DNA from: Natronococcus sp. A-GB7
Lineage (GTDB): Archaea; Halobacteriota; Halobacteria; Halobacteriales; Natrialbaceae
Direction of reading: 5' to 3'
Length of the DNA: 33,034 nucleotides
Assembly: GCF_029688865.1 (NCBI RefSeq)
Contig: NZ_JARUKV010000038.1
Coordinates: 1 to 33,034 of the forward strand
Below are positions 14,963-23,208 of the stretch, in pieces. Both the position numbers and the translations under genes were made by a program. Each line of letters opens with the position of its first letter. The first letter of the stretch is position 1. The notes beneath the pieces were generated by a model. It was not told where the DNA came from. It saw only the letters and a program-made list of their open reading frames with translations, and made no database searches.

Positions 14963-15790
14963 CTACGACTCGAGCGTGCGGACAGTCAGCACAGGGACGC
15001 TCGCGTCGGGCACCACCCGCTGGGAGACGCTCCCGACGACGAGTCGCTCGAGGGTCGACTTGCTCTCGGTTCCCATTACGAGCACGTCGACAGCGTTCCG
15101 GTCGGTATACTCGAGAATACTCTCTCCTGCTGCCCCGTGGGCGATCGTTCGAGTCGCCTCGAGACCGCGCTCGTCGGCTCGATCCGCAATCTCCGTCGTC
15201 GTTTTTTCGCCGTGTTCTTCGAACGCTTCCTGGATCTCAGCCGTGTTCGAACTCATATCGACGGCGTACAGCACGTGCAACCTGGCGTCGACGGCGTCGG
15301 CCAGCGAGAGAGCGTTCTCGGTTGCGGCTGCCGATCCCGTCCAGCCGTCGGTCGCGAGACAGACGTCGTCGACTCGCTCGCCGTCCCACGACGCGTCCGG
15401 ACTAACCGAGAGAACGGGCTGGTGTGCCTCGCGAATCACCTCGAGCGCGACGCTCCCGAGCAACGCCTGCTGTAACCCGGTCCGCCCGTGGGTCCCGACG
15501 ACGACCAGGTCGGCACCGACGTCGTCGGCACACGACAGGATCTCGGTCGCAGGCCGTCCGTTCCGAACGATCGGTTCGGCATCGCAGCCTGCGTCTATCG
15601 CGTCGGCCACGACCGAGTCTGCATCTGACTGGCGGCGTTCGCGGCGAGCCGCGATATCGCCTCGCTTCTCTTCGACGACTGACAGGGCGTGAACCGTTGC
15701 CTCGAGTGTTCGGGCCAGCGAGATACCAACCGTCGCGGCGTTCGCTGCGACGCCGCTGCCGTCGGTCGCGATGAGAACGTCGTCGTACAT
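14963..15790 (-). CDS. Tandem two-domain UspA protein
   Basis: This 275-residue protein, from the ATG at 15790 (MYDDVLIATDGSGVA), carries two Usp domains. The first (about 1-138) keeps the ATP motif GTHGRTGLQQALLGS. The second (about 145-270: VCLATDGWTGSAAA) has GTESKSTLERLVVGS, where the second Gly of the motif is Ser or Lys, so it probably does not bind ATP. One active and one degenerate half is common in tandem Usps and suggests a built-in heterodimer. The longer open frame to 15835 adds 15 residues without similarity, and the ATG directly before the first strand is preferred. Confidence 0.92.
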   Translation of the reverse strand: MYDDVLIATDGSGVAANAATVGISLARTLEATVHALSVVEEKRGDIAARRERRQSDADSVVADAIDAGCDAEPIVRNGRPATEILSCADDVGADLVVVGTHGRTGLQQALLGSVALEVIREAHQPVLSVSPDASWDGERVDDVCLATDGWTGSAAATENALSLADAVDARLHVLYAVDMSSNTAEIQEAFEEHGEKTTTEIADRADERGLEATRTIAHGAAGESILEYTDRNAVDVLVMGTESKSTLERLVVGSVSQRVVPDASVPVLTVRTLES

Positions 15791-16048
15791 AATCTCTCCA
15801 ACGGTGACGGCCATCTTGGTTCTGTGGATAGACATCGTCCGTTACAGGTCCGCCTCGACGAACTGAGACTGGACGACGGCCCTCAAGGTCGTTCGGTTCC
15901 CTCTTCGTCGTCGGCTCTCCTACGGGAGATTCGTCGCTTCTCGACAGTCCAATCAGTACTCGCGACGGCGCGTGATCGATATGATTGTTCCAATATAGCA
16001 GGAGTTACCCTGGCGTTATATGCTCTCTCGTCCCGTTTCTCCGGAACG

Positions 16049-16687
16049 ATGGAGGTGTCTCGCAGATTCCAGGATCGAACGGAAGCGGGAGAGTTCCTCG
16101 CAGAAGAGCTACGTGAGCGAGGGTTCGATGCGGATCTCGTTCTGGCCATCCCGCGTGGCGGCCTCCCGCTGGGCCGAGCAGTCGCCGACGAACTCGACGC
16201 CCCGCTCGACGTCGTCGTCGCGAAGAAGATCGGTGCGCCGGGCAACCCGGAGTACGCTATCGGTGCCGTTGCGAGCGACGGAAGCGTCTGGCGAAACGAG
16301 GAAGCGATTCTCGGGACGCGAAGCGACGAGGAGTACTTTCAGCAACAGCGTGAGCGCAAAGCCGCGGAGGCACGCCAGAAGGCCGAGCGGTACCGAGGCG
16401 GTCGGTCGGAGCCGAATTTGGCCGAAAAGACCGTCGTTGTCGTTGACGACGGCGTCGCAACAGGCTCGACCGCCAGGGCCTGTCTCGCGAAGCTTCGCGA
16501 TTCGGACGCCGATCGAGTCGTCCTCGCAGTGCCGGTCGGTCCGCCGAGCTCTATCGCTGAACTCGAAGAGGGGACCGACGAGGTTGTCTGTCTTGAGAAG
16601 CCCGGGAGCTTCATGGGAGTCGGACAGTTCTACCGGAACTTCAGTCAGGTCTCCGACGAAGAAGCGATGGCCTACATGGAGACGTGA
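16049..16687 (+). CDS. Phosphoribosyltransferase-family protein
   Basis: This 212-residue protein starts at ATG 16049 (MEVSRRFQDRTEAGEFLAEEL); the upstream open frame is a shadow of the Usp gene. The type I PRTase core is clear: an AIPRGGLPLGRAVADEL nucleotide-side loop, VVVAKKIGAPGNPEYAIGAV, and the PRPP-binding VVDDGVATGST (131-141). A hood insertion rich in Glu/Arg (RSDEEYFQQQRERKAAEARQ) is typical of the stress-linked PRTase group rather than of the purine salvage enzymes. Its substrate is not known. It is followed after 150 bp by the CBS-domain gene and sits within a Usp cluster, the same company this family keeps in bacteria. Confidence 0.9.
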   Translation: MEVSRRFQDRTEAGEFLAEELRERGFDADLVLAIPRGGLPLGRAVADELDAPLDVVVAKKIGAPGNPEYAIGAVASDGSVWRNEEAILGTRSDEEYFQQQRERKAAEARQKAERYRGGRSEPNLAEKTVVVVDDGVATGSTARACLAKLRDSDADRVVLAVPVGPPSSIAELEEGTDEVVCLEKPGSFMGVGQFYRNFSQVSDEEAMAYMET

Positions 16688-16837
16688 CCGTGAGCGGCCG
16701 ATCGAGAACGGCTCCGCGATCGTCACGAGGGGACTCCCAGCGACCAACTAACCGGTGACGAGTACACATCCCAGCCATCCCAGCACGCCTCGATAGTATC
16801 GTAGAACGACCACCCGATCGAAAGCACACTGAAATCC

Positions 16838-18055
16838 ATGGACATCGCCAATATCGTTTCGAACGAATACGTCGAATTCACGCCAGAAACGCCCGTCTCA
16901 AAGCTCGTCGGTACGTTCGCCGATTCCGACGTCAAGGGTGTCGTAATCCGCGGGGACGAGTTCGAGGGAGTCGTCACGAGGAGACAACTCGCCACCTCAC
17001 ACCGCCAGCCCAGCGAAAAACTCGGATCACTCGTCTGGCACGTCCCGCGACTCTCGCCCGACGAAGACATCCGCAAGGTGGCACAGCTCATGATCGACAG
17101 CGGCTCGCAGCTCCTGCCCGTCTTCGAGGGCCGAGAGCTGGTCGGCGTCGTCACCGTCGATGCGATCCTCCAGAAAGTAACGCCGTTTCTGGACGCGGCG
17201 ACCGTTTCCGAAGCTCAGACTTCCGATCTCGTCTCGGTCAGGCCGGACTCGTCCCTCGGCGATGCGCTCAACGTGTTCCGAGAGAACCGCATCACTCACC
17301 TCCCTGTCGTCGAGGACGACACGGCAGTCGGTATCCTCAGTCTCTACGACGTAACCGAGCTTACGGTACGTGTCGAGGTCAGGAGTCAGGGCGGCGACGC
17401 GGGCGGAACCGATCCGTTCGGGGGTAAGATCTCCAGCAGCACCGGTCGGGCACGTCGCGGCGGCTTCGGCGCCCGAGAGGGCGAACTTGCGCGAATGCTC
17501 GATCTGCCGGTTCGGGATATCATGATTTCGCCGGTACGGACGGTCCGACCGAGCGATACGCTCGAGACGGCCGTCGAGGAGATGTTCGACGTCGGCGCCT
17601 CGTCGCTGATCGTCACGGACGATGGCTCGCCTCACGGTATCGTCACGAAGACCGACGTCCTCGATTCGCTCACGTGGGAGGCCGGCGGGAACCGAGCCGT
17701 GCAGATCTACGGAACCAGTCTGATAGACGACACGACCTACGAGGATATCGTGGCGATGGTCGACGCCTTCGACGATCGGGACCACGGAATGAGCGTCCTG
17801 GACGCGAAGATCCACCTCCACGAACACGACGAGAAACGACGGGGCGTTTCGCTGTTGCTCGCTCGCATCCGGCTCTACACTGATCGCGGACTGTACATCG
17901 CCTCCGGCGAGGGATACGGTGCGAGCCACGCGCTCAACGAGGCGCGAGACGTACTGGAACGACAGATCCGCGAGAAAAAGACCTACGGACGGACCAAGAA
18001 ACCCCCGAACGAGGAGTTCTGGGAGAAGCGCTTCGGCTGGCTGCTCGAGGAGTAG
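16838..18055 (+). CDS. Four-CBS protein with ribosome-hibernation-like tail
   Basis: This is a 405-residue cytoplasmic protein. CBS motifs lie at about 1-55, 65-120, 128-180 and 223-280, forming two Bateman modules with a Gly-rich linker (185-212). The last module ends GIVTKTDVLDSLTW. Residues about 295-385 have the beta-alpha-beta-beta-beta-alpha outline of an HPF/S30AE-like domain (AKIHLHEHDEKRRGVSLL, RIRLYTDRGLYIASGEG, HALNEARDVLERQI). CBS domains bind AMP/ADP/ATP or SAM and HPF domains bind the small ribosomal subunit, so an adenylate-gated ribosome-silencing role is plausible but inferred. It is followed after 26 bp by the nucleotidyltransferase gene on the same strand, so the two are probably one operon. 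Confidence 0.88.
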   Translation: MDIANIVSNEYVEFTPETPVSKLVGTFADSDVKGVVIRGDEFEGVVTRRQLATSHRQPSEKLGSLVWHVPRLSPDEDIRKVAQLMIDSGSQLLPVFEGRELVGVVTVDAILQKVTPFLDAATVSEAQTSDLVSVRPDSSLGDALNVFRENRITHLPVVEDDTAVGILSLYDVTELTVRVEVRSQGGDAGGTDPFGGKISSSTGRARRGGFGAREGELARMLDLPVRDIMISPVRTVRPSDTLETAVEEMFDVGASSLIVTDDGSPHGIVTKTDVLDSLTWEAGGNRAVQIYGTSLIDDTTYEDIVAMVDAFDDRDHGMSVLDAKIHLHEHDEKRRGVSLLLARIRLYTDRGLYIASGEGYGASHALNEARDVLERQIREKKTYGRTKKPPNEEFWEKRFGWLLEE

Positions 18056-18081
18056 ACCGCTCTCAAACGGAGATCTGACCC

Positions 18082-18750
18082 ATGAACGTTATTGTACTGG
18101 CAGGCGGGTACGCGACTCGACTGTGGCCGATCACGAGATACCGGCCGAAGATGTTCCTCCCGCTCGGGGAGACCACCGTCATCGACCGAATCTACGCCGA
18201 ACTCGAGGCGACGGATCGGATCAAGGAGGTGTACGTCAGCACGAACGAGCGGTTCGCCCCGGACTTCGAAGCCCATCTGGCGGACAGCACGTACGACAAA
18301 CCGCGGTTGTCGGTCGAAGAAACGCGCGACGAAGACGAGAAGTTCGGCGTCGTTGGGGCGCTCGGCGAACTGATCGATCGCGAGGGGATCGACGACGATC
18401 TGCTGGTGATCGCCGGCGACAATCTCTTCGATTTCGCGATCGAGTCGTTTCTCGAGTTCTCCGATCGAAAGGACGCGCCAACGATCGCCGTTTACGACGT
18501 CAGCGCTCCAGAACTAGCAACGTCGTATGGGGTCGTCGGCCTCGAGGACGATCGCGTCATCGACTTCCGGGAGAAACCCGACGAACCGGACGGAACGTGC
18601 GTTTCGGTCGGTTGCTACGCGTTTCCTCGAGAGACGCTGGCCCTGTTCCCGACGTATCTCGAGGACGGGAACGACCCGGATGAGCCCGGCTGGTTCGTCC
18701 AGTGGCTCCAGCCTCGGAAACCGACGTACGCGTACCCCTTCACAGGCGGT
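18082..18750 (+). pseudogene. Sugar nucleotidyltransferase, 5' part, split by tnpB element 2
   Basis: The fragment runs from ATG 18082 (MNVIVLAGGYATRLWPITRYRPKM) to about residue 222 (TYAYPFTG). It holds the whole nucleotidyltransferase core: the LAGGYATRLWP signature loop, a KMFLPLGETTVIDRI substrate site, the AGDNLF metal Asp and DFREKPDEPDGT. It would make a sugar-1-phosphate nucleotidylyltransferase (glucose-1-P thymidylyl/uridylyl-type) for nucleotide-sugar synthesis. The C-terminal hexapeptide part lies beyond the transposon, at 20146-20328. The W-D-I-G-T-P-type block that normally follows YPFTG is absent from both sides, so bases were lost when the element arrived. If translated, the fragment continues into transposon DNA until 18831. 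Confidence 0.88.
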
Positions 18751-18762
18751 ACAAGGCGGATG

Positions 18763-18783
18763 CCCCGACCATTGAGGTCGGGG
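18763..18783. repeat. Left-end hairpin of tnpB element 2
   Basis: CCCCGACC (18763-18770) pairs perfectly with GGTCGGGG (18776-18783) around ATTGA. The context GCGGAT...GGGAGGAAG is the same as at element 1. Confidence 0.7.
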
Positions 18784-18875
18784 AGGAAGTCGACACTCGA
18801 TGACCCAATCCACGCCCCGATGGCTGACTGACTCCCCAACGTATAAGAAACACCACCTATATCTGTGAAATCACA

Positions 18876-20093
18876 GTGGAATACCGTCGTACCGCCGTCA
18901 TCAAACTCGGCACTCCCGAAGGAGCCGACGCATCCCTTCAAGAGACGGTCGAGCAGTTCAAACACTGCGCCAACACCGCAAGTGAGTGGTGCTGGCACGG
19001 CGACGACGGCTACCACGTCACTTCCAAAGCGAAAGCCGAACGCGCCCTCTACGACCAACTCCGCGACGAAACCGACCTAACCGCGAATCTCGTCCAGAAA
19101 GGGATTCGCAGGGCGGTCGAAGCCGTCAAAAGCGGAGTCTCGCGTCTCGAAGGTGGTGAGAACACGTCGCAACCGTACTTTTCTGCCGATAGCGCGGTGT
19201 ACGACAAACGGAGTGCGACCTTCCACCGCGACCACGTTTCTCTTTCGACCGTAGATGGGCGCATCGAGTGCGACTACATCCTCCCCGACGACTCGGAGAC
19301 GCCACCCACCAAGTACGTTTCCGACGAGGACTTCGAGTTTCGGATGGCCCACTTACAGTACCGCGACGGTGACTGGTATCTCCACGCTTCAATGCGGAAA
19401 GTCGAAGCAGACGAGAAATCGCCCGAATCCGCATCCAAGCACAGAACAGTCCTTGGTGTGGATTTGGGCGTCAACAACCTCGCCGTCGCTTCGACGGGGC
19501 GATTCTGGTCGGCAGACGAGTTCAACCATTGGCGACGAGAGTACGAGAAACGTCGTGGGTCGCTCCAGCAGTGTGGTTCTCGCTACGCCCACGAGAACAT
19601 CGAGCCAGTCGGACAGAAAGAGTACGGGCGGTTCGAGATACACCTGCACACGGTGGCGAACGAACTTATCGAGGAAGCCGTCGAGAATGACTGTTCGCAC
19701 ATCGTGTTCGAGGACTTGACCCACATTCGGGAGAATGTTCCCGAGGCGACGTGGCAACACGTTTGGGCGTTCCGACGCCTCTACGAGTACGTCGAATACA
19801 AGGCCGAAGAACACGGTGTCGAAGTCGTGCAGGTTGACCCGCGCAATACGTCGAAGCGTTGCTCGACGTGTGGGTTTACTCACGACGACAATCGCCACCA
19901 AGAGTCGTTCGAGTGTCAGCAGTGCGGATACGAGAACCACGCTGACTACAACGCCTCGAAGAACATCGGTTTGCAGTATCTCCGTCGCAGGCAAAATGCA
20001 GGCGACGGAGGCGCACCCGTAGATGTGCGCTTGAATCGCGGGACGCTGAACGTGAGTGGGGAGTACGTGCCCCCTGCCTCGGTTGAGGCATAG
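18876..20093 (+). CDS. tnpB: TnpB-family RNA-guided nuclease, intact
   Basis: This 405-residue protein starts at GTG 18876 (MEYRRTAVIKLGTPEGADA); no ATG is available nearby. The RuvC residues are all present: Asp196 in LGVDLGVNNLA, Glu279 in IVFEDLTHIRE and Asp357 in NHADYNASKNIG. A Cys4 zinc ribbon (Cys329, Cys332, Cys347, Cys350) separates the last two. The N-terminal part (1-180) is the usual helical/wedge region. TnpB proteins are programmed by an RNA from the element's right end and cut target DNA adjacent to the insertion motif, helping the element to persist. The protein belongs to a different subgroup from tnpB1 (different N-terminus and zinc ribbon spacing). It is complete and could be active. 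Confidence 0.92.
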   Translation: MEYRRTAVIKLGTPEGADASLQETVEQFKHCANTASEWCWHGDDGYHVTSKAKAERALYDQLRDETDLTANLVQKGIRRAVEAVKSGVSRLEGGENTSQPYFSADSAVYDKRSATFHRDHVSLSTVDGRIECDYILPDDSETPPTKYVSDEDFEFRMAHLQYRDGDWYLHASMRKVEADEKSPESASKHRTVLGVDLGVNNLAVASTGRFWSADEFNHWRREYEKRRGSLQQCGSRYAHENIEPVGQKEYGRFEIHLHTVANELIEEAVENDCSHIVFEDLTHIRENVPEATWQHVWAFRRLYEYVEYKAEEHGVEVVQVDPRNTSKRCSTCGFTHDDNRHQESFECQQCGYENHADYNASKNIGLQYLRRRQNAGDGGAPVDVRLNRGTLNVSGEYVPPASVEA

Positions 20094-20145
20094 AACGGGA
20101 GTCCACGCGAAAGCCTCGGGGCTTGACCCCGAGGCGATTTACGTA
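19985..20145 (+). ncRNA. Predicted reRNA (omega RNA) of tnpB element 2
   Basis: TnpB uses an RNA made from the 3' end of its own gene and the right end of the element, with a guide taken from the flanking DNA. Here the candidate covers the last ~110 bases of tnpB, the spacer and the hairpin at 20113-20135. Sense overlapping transcripts at tnpB 3' ends are known in haloarchaea. Boundaries are inferred by position only. The guide would come from the first bases of the nucleotidyltransferase 3' part. Confidence 0.4.
20113..20135. repeat. Right-end hairpin of tnpB element 2
   Basis: GCCTCGGGG (20113-20121) pairs with CCCCGAGGC (20127-20135) around CTTGA. It resembles the solitary hairpin at 679-705. 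Confidence 0.7.
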
Positions 20146-20328
20146 ATGCCCGAAGCGACTCTCGTCGATACCGATGTCGAACGAGCAGTGATCTTTCCGG
20201 ACGCGACGGTCGAAGCGACGATCGTTCGGGACTCGATCATCGACGAAGGTGCCACCCTCGGTGGACTCGACCTTCGCGACGCGATGGTTGGTGCGTACAC
20301 TCACATTCCGAACGGATCGCCGGAGTGA
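20146..20328 (+). pseudogene. Sugar nucleotidyltransferase, 3' part (hexapeptide domain)
   Basis: The frame reads MPEATLVDTDVERAVIFPDA, then ATIVRDSIIDEGATLGG and ends VGAYTHIPNGSPE. These are left-handed beta-helix (hexapeptide) turns that normally cap the nucleotidyltransferase begun at 18082. Any translation from the ATG at 20146 would give a 60-residue orphan beta-helix with no catalytic site. It shows that the element sits inside one original gene. Confidence 0.85.
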
Positions 20329-20401
20329 TCTCGGTCGTGACGTCTATTTCCCGTCGACCTTTCCGAGGAGATCGAACCGCACGTTCGCCGATACTCGGCT
20401 C

Positions 20402-21880
20402 TCACCGCCGCTCGACGAGCGCGTCTGCCTTGCTCCGGACCCGAACCGCTTCGAGCCGGTCGGCCAGAGCTTCTGCCTCCGCAAGCTTGGACGGCGTTTC
20501 GGCGTGGATCGTATACAGTGGATCGCCGTTTTCGATCGGCTCGCTTACCGTTCGGTGAATCACGAGTCCGGCATGGGCGTCCAGGGGTGCACCTGCCCGC
20601 CGCGCGAGATCGCAGAGCTGTCTGTTGTCGACCCGAGTCGCGATACCAGATCGCTCTGCGCGGACGGTCGTCGACTCTCCTCCCGGAGTGAGGTCGTCAG
20701 ACTTGACGTCCGGATCGCCGTTCTGAGCGGCGACGATCCGTCTGAACTGCTCGAGTGCACGCCCAGACTCGAGAATATCGATCGCCGATGCATCGACGCC
20801 ACAGTGCTCGAGCAGGATATCCGCGAGACGGACGGACTTCAACCGGAGCGATTCAGGTCCAGCCCCTTCGAGCACCGAAAGTACGTCCCGGGCCTCGAGC
20901 ACCGGGCCGACGCCGCGGCCGATCGGATCCGTCCCGTGGGTGATCGCACAGCTGACGTCCATCCTGAGATGGTTGCCGACCCGTTTGAGGTCGTCGGCGA
21001 ACTTTCGTGCCGCCACGAGACTCTCGACTTTCGCGCCCTCCCCGTACGGAATGTCGATTAGGACGTGCGTCGAGCCGACGCTTTGCTTCTTCGAGAGCAC
21101 CGAGGCCGTAAGCTGGCCCGGCGGATCGATCGAGAGCGGGTTCTCGGCGCGGATGATCGCGTCGTCGACCGGCGAGAGCTCTACACCGCCACCCCAGACG
21201 AGACAGCCGTTCGCCTCGGCGACGATCGCCTCGATCTCATCGGTCGTGAACTCGACGTCACAGAACGTTTCCATGACGTCGGCCGTCCCCGCCGGCGAGG
21301 TCACTGCTCGTGAGGACGTCTTTGGCATTGTTACCCCCGCCGCGGTGATGATCGCCACCATGACGGGCGTCACGCAGTTGCCAGCGATGCCCCCGATCGA
21401 GTGTTTATCCGCGACGACTTGGGGGTCCCACGTCAGGTGCTGGCCGACGTCGCTCATCGCCTCCGTCAGGTGTTTCGTCTCCTCGAGTGAGAGCCCGTTC
21501 GCGTAGACGGCCGAAACGTAGGCGCCCAACTCGACGTCCGACAGGCGATCCTCGTGGATATCTCGGACGATCGTCTCTAGTTCGTGAGCCTCGAGCTCGA
21601 TGTCGTCTAACTTCTTGCGGACGTACCTGACTGATTCGGGAATTCCGGCGAGTGTCACGTCAACCAACCCGTGAACGTGGTCGAGCGGCTCGGTCATCCC
21701 GATCGTTCCCGACTCGACCAGTTCATCCGTTGCCTTCACGATGCCTGTCGTCGCCGTCCCATCGTACGCTATCCGGACGCGATCGAGCGGATGCGCACCC
21801 AGTTCGTCCGCGTCGACGGTGTTCAACAGCACGAGTGGGCGGCTCGTCCCGATGTCGATCGTAACTGCCTCGAGTTGCAT
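20402..21880 (-). CDS. deoA: AMP phosphorylase
   Basis: This 492-residue protein of the thymidine-phosphorylase family has the archaeal AMP-phosphorylase length and N-terminal extension (about 1-85). The nucleoside-phosphorylase core has KHSIGGIAGNC (159-169) and the Ser/Arg phosphate motif KTSSRAVTSPAGTADVME (187-204). A C-terminal barrel-sandwich domain ends VRSKADALVERR. The enzyme converts AMP and phosphate to adenine and ribose-1,5-bisphosphate, the first step of the archaeal pentose-bisphosphate pathway that ends in RuBisCO; it also takes CMP and UMP. It lies alone and convergent with the broken nucleotidyltransferase. In this company it may remove AMP when ATP falls. The R15P isomerase and RuBisCO are not in the window. 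Confidence 0.93.
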   Translation of the reverse strand: MQLEAVTIDIGTSRPLVLLNTVDADELGAHPLDRVRIAYDGTATTGIVKATDELVESGTIGMTEPLDHVHGLVDVTLAGIPESVRYVRKKLDDIELEAHELETIVRDIHEDRLSDVELGAYVSAVYANGLSLEETKHLTEAMSDVGQHLTWDPQVVADKHSIGGIAGNCVTPVMVAIITAAGVTMPKTSSRAVTSPAGTADVMETFCDVEFTTDEIEAIVAEANGCLVWGGGVELSPVDDAIIRAENPLSIDPPGQLTASVLSKKQSVGSTHVLIDIPYGEGAKVESLVAARKFADDLKRVGNHLRMDVSCAITHGTDPIGRGVGPVLEARDVLSVLEGAGPESLRLKSVRLADILLEHCGVDASAIDILESGRALEQFRRIVAAQNGDPDVKSDDLTPGGESTTVRAERSGIATRVDNRQLCDLARRAGAPLDAHAGLVIHRTVSEPIENGDPLYTIHAETPSKLAEAEALADRLEAVRVRSKADALVERR

Positions 21881-21984
21881 TCGTCTGTGAACAAGTCACA
21901 CACAGATAAAACGATACGGGCGTCCGACCGGTCCGATACGTCCAACCGTCCCGTCAGGAAATCGGGATCGGAGTCTCGAGGTTG

Positions 21985-22608
21985 TCATTTCCCCGTCGCT
22001 CGTCGGCCGAACGGCAGCAGATACAGCGGCTCGAGTCGATCCGGGAGTTCAAGTGCGTCCGCGACATCGGCGTCGGTGAACGCGCCGACGGGACAGGTAT
22101 TCAACCTACGTGATTCACAGACGAGATGAACGTTTTGGGCGACGTGGCCGGCCTCCATATGGACGTACCGATCTCCATGTTCCGGGTACTGCCGGCGCGT
22201 TCGCTCGTAGTTCGCCGCCAGTACGATCGTCGTCGGTGCATCCCCCACTACCTCCTGTCCCAGCGCGGCCTGCGTGAGGCTGTCGTGAACGGACGCGTCG
22301 AGTTCCGACTCGAGCACGTGCCGTCTCGGATCGTAACGGTAGAGTCCCCGATCCAGCTCCGCGTTCCCGCCCGACGTCACCTCAAGAAAGACGACGAGCG
22401 GGTACGTCGCTCCGGCGCTCGGCGCGGCTCGCATCTCCACGCCGTCTCTCACGTGAGTGAGTCCCTGCGCCGCCCACAGTACCTGAGAGACGTCCTCGAT
22501 CGTCACCGGCGTCCGAGCGAACGAGCGTCGGCTTGCTCGTGTCGCAATTGCCCGTTCGGCGCTCGTCTGGCCGTCGGGGTCGGGTTCTGGAAGCTCGATC
22601 GGAGGCAT
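21985..22608 (-). CDS. SagB/ThcOx-type nitroreductase-fold oxidoreductase
   Basis: This 207-residue protein of the FMN-dependent nitroreductase fold begins MPPIELPEPD. It shows the SagB/ThcOx-type pattern: ATRASRRSF (22-30), LWAAQGLTHVRDG, RAAPSAGATYPL (60-71), the RRHVLESELD strand and a final LYLLPFGRRATGK. Relatives oxidise thiazoline/oxazoline rings in peptide antibiotics or act as free nitroreductases. No cyclodehydratase or precursor peptide is nearby, so a stress-related reductase role is more likely here. It faces the DUF-free gap before a UspA gene, with divergent starts 74 bp apart. Confidence 0.88.
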   Translation of the reverse strand: MPPIELPEPDPDGQTSAERAIATRASRRSFARTPVTIEDVSQVLWAAQGLTHVRDGVEMRAAPSAGATYPLVVFLEVTSGGNAELDRGLYRYDPRRHVLESELDASVHDSLTQAALGQEVVGDAPTTIVLAANYERTRRQYPEHGDRYVHMEAGHVAQNVHLVCESRRLNTCPVGAFTDADVADALELPDRLEPLYLLPFGRRATGK

Positions 22609-22681
22609 GTTGACGATGTCACGGCAAGACGCAAAATACTGCGCCCCGAGAGGCTATGTCCCTCCGGCTTGAACTCGTTCT

Positions 22682-23128
22682 GTGACCAGCACAGTCCTCG
22701 TTCCCGTCGACGGCTCACCGTTATCGTCGCAGGCACTCCGTCACGCGCTTCGCGAATTTCCGGACGCGGAGATCACGGCCTACCACGTCGTCGACCTGTT
22801 CGATCCCGGTTCCGCGACCGACAACGGTCTCGAGTCGTCGTACGAACCAATGCTCGGGACCGAGGAGTGGTCGGCGTCCGTCGCCGAAGCGAGGGATCGG
22901 CTCTTCGCGGACGTTTCCGAGACCGCTGCCGACTACGACCGATCGGTCACGACCGACTGGGATATCGGCGACCCGGCGCGGCTCATCGTCGAGTACGCGA
23001 CGGAGGAAGCCGTCGACCACGTCGTTCTCGGTGCACACGGTCGAATCGACGAGGAACGGTCGATCTTTGGGACGGTCGCCGCATCCGTCGCTCGCCGCGC
23101 ACCGGTTCCGGTCACGGTCGTTCGGTGA
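22682..23128 (+). CDS. UspA-family universal stress protein
   Basis: This 148-residue single Usp domain starts at GTG 22682 (MTSTVLVPVDGSPLS). The ATP motif reads GAHGRIDEERSIFGT, which keeps Gly-x2-Gly-x9-Gly-Thr, so binding should be possible. It is divergent from the nitroreductase gene and convergent with the next Usp gene. Confidence 0.92.
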   Translation: MTSTVLVPVDGSPLSSQALRHALREFPDAEITAYHVVDLFDPGSATDNGLESSYEPMLGTEEWSASVAEARDRLFADVSETAADYDRSVTTDWDIGDPARLIVEYATEEAVDHVVLGAHGRIDEERSIFGTVAASVARRAPVPVTVVR

Positions 23129-23208
23129 CGCGACTCGAGTTCGTCCTGCCGTCGCGACGGCCGTCAGGTTCGTGGCTCGGTATCGAGTCGATCACTGCGG
23201 TTCGTCGT

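Larger units (their letters stand above)
18755..20145 (+). mobile_element. IS200/IS605-type tnpB element 2 (no tnpA), intact tnpB
   Basis: The left end is GCGGATG followed by a hairpin (18763-18770/18776-18783, CCCCGACC/GGTCGGGG) and GAGGAAGTC. The right end has a hairpin at 20113-20121/20127-20135 (GCCTCGGGG/CCCCGAGGC), beginning 20 bp after the tnpB stop. Length is about 1.39 kb with a single gene. It interrupts a sugar nucleotidyltransferase. There is no tnpA, so it is a non-autonomous relative that relies on a transposase elsewhere. Ends are approximate by about 10 bp because the target site cannot be fixed without an empty-site sequence. Confidence 0.82.

Noticed and set aside
14844-14980. 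Minus-strand open stretch ending AELDTVWGLGLVRLVVAGFV then TELFFDEDE
   Set aside because: It reads like a small membrane protein, but no ATG or GTG start exists in frame and it overlaps the end of the double Usp gene; kept only as a possibility.
15689-16048. Long N-terminal extension of the phosphoribosyltransferase
   Set aside because: It lies opposite the Usp gene and its composition (Arg/Cys-rich) is that of an antisense shadow; ATG 16049 fits the family.
21985-22608. Bacteriocin (SagB) biosynthesis cluster
   Set aside because: Only the oxidoreductase is present; no YcaO, SagC or precursor peptide is found in the window.
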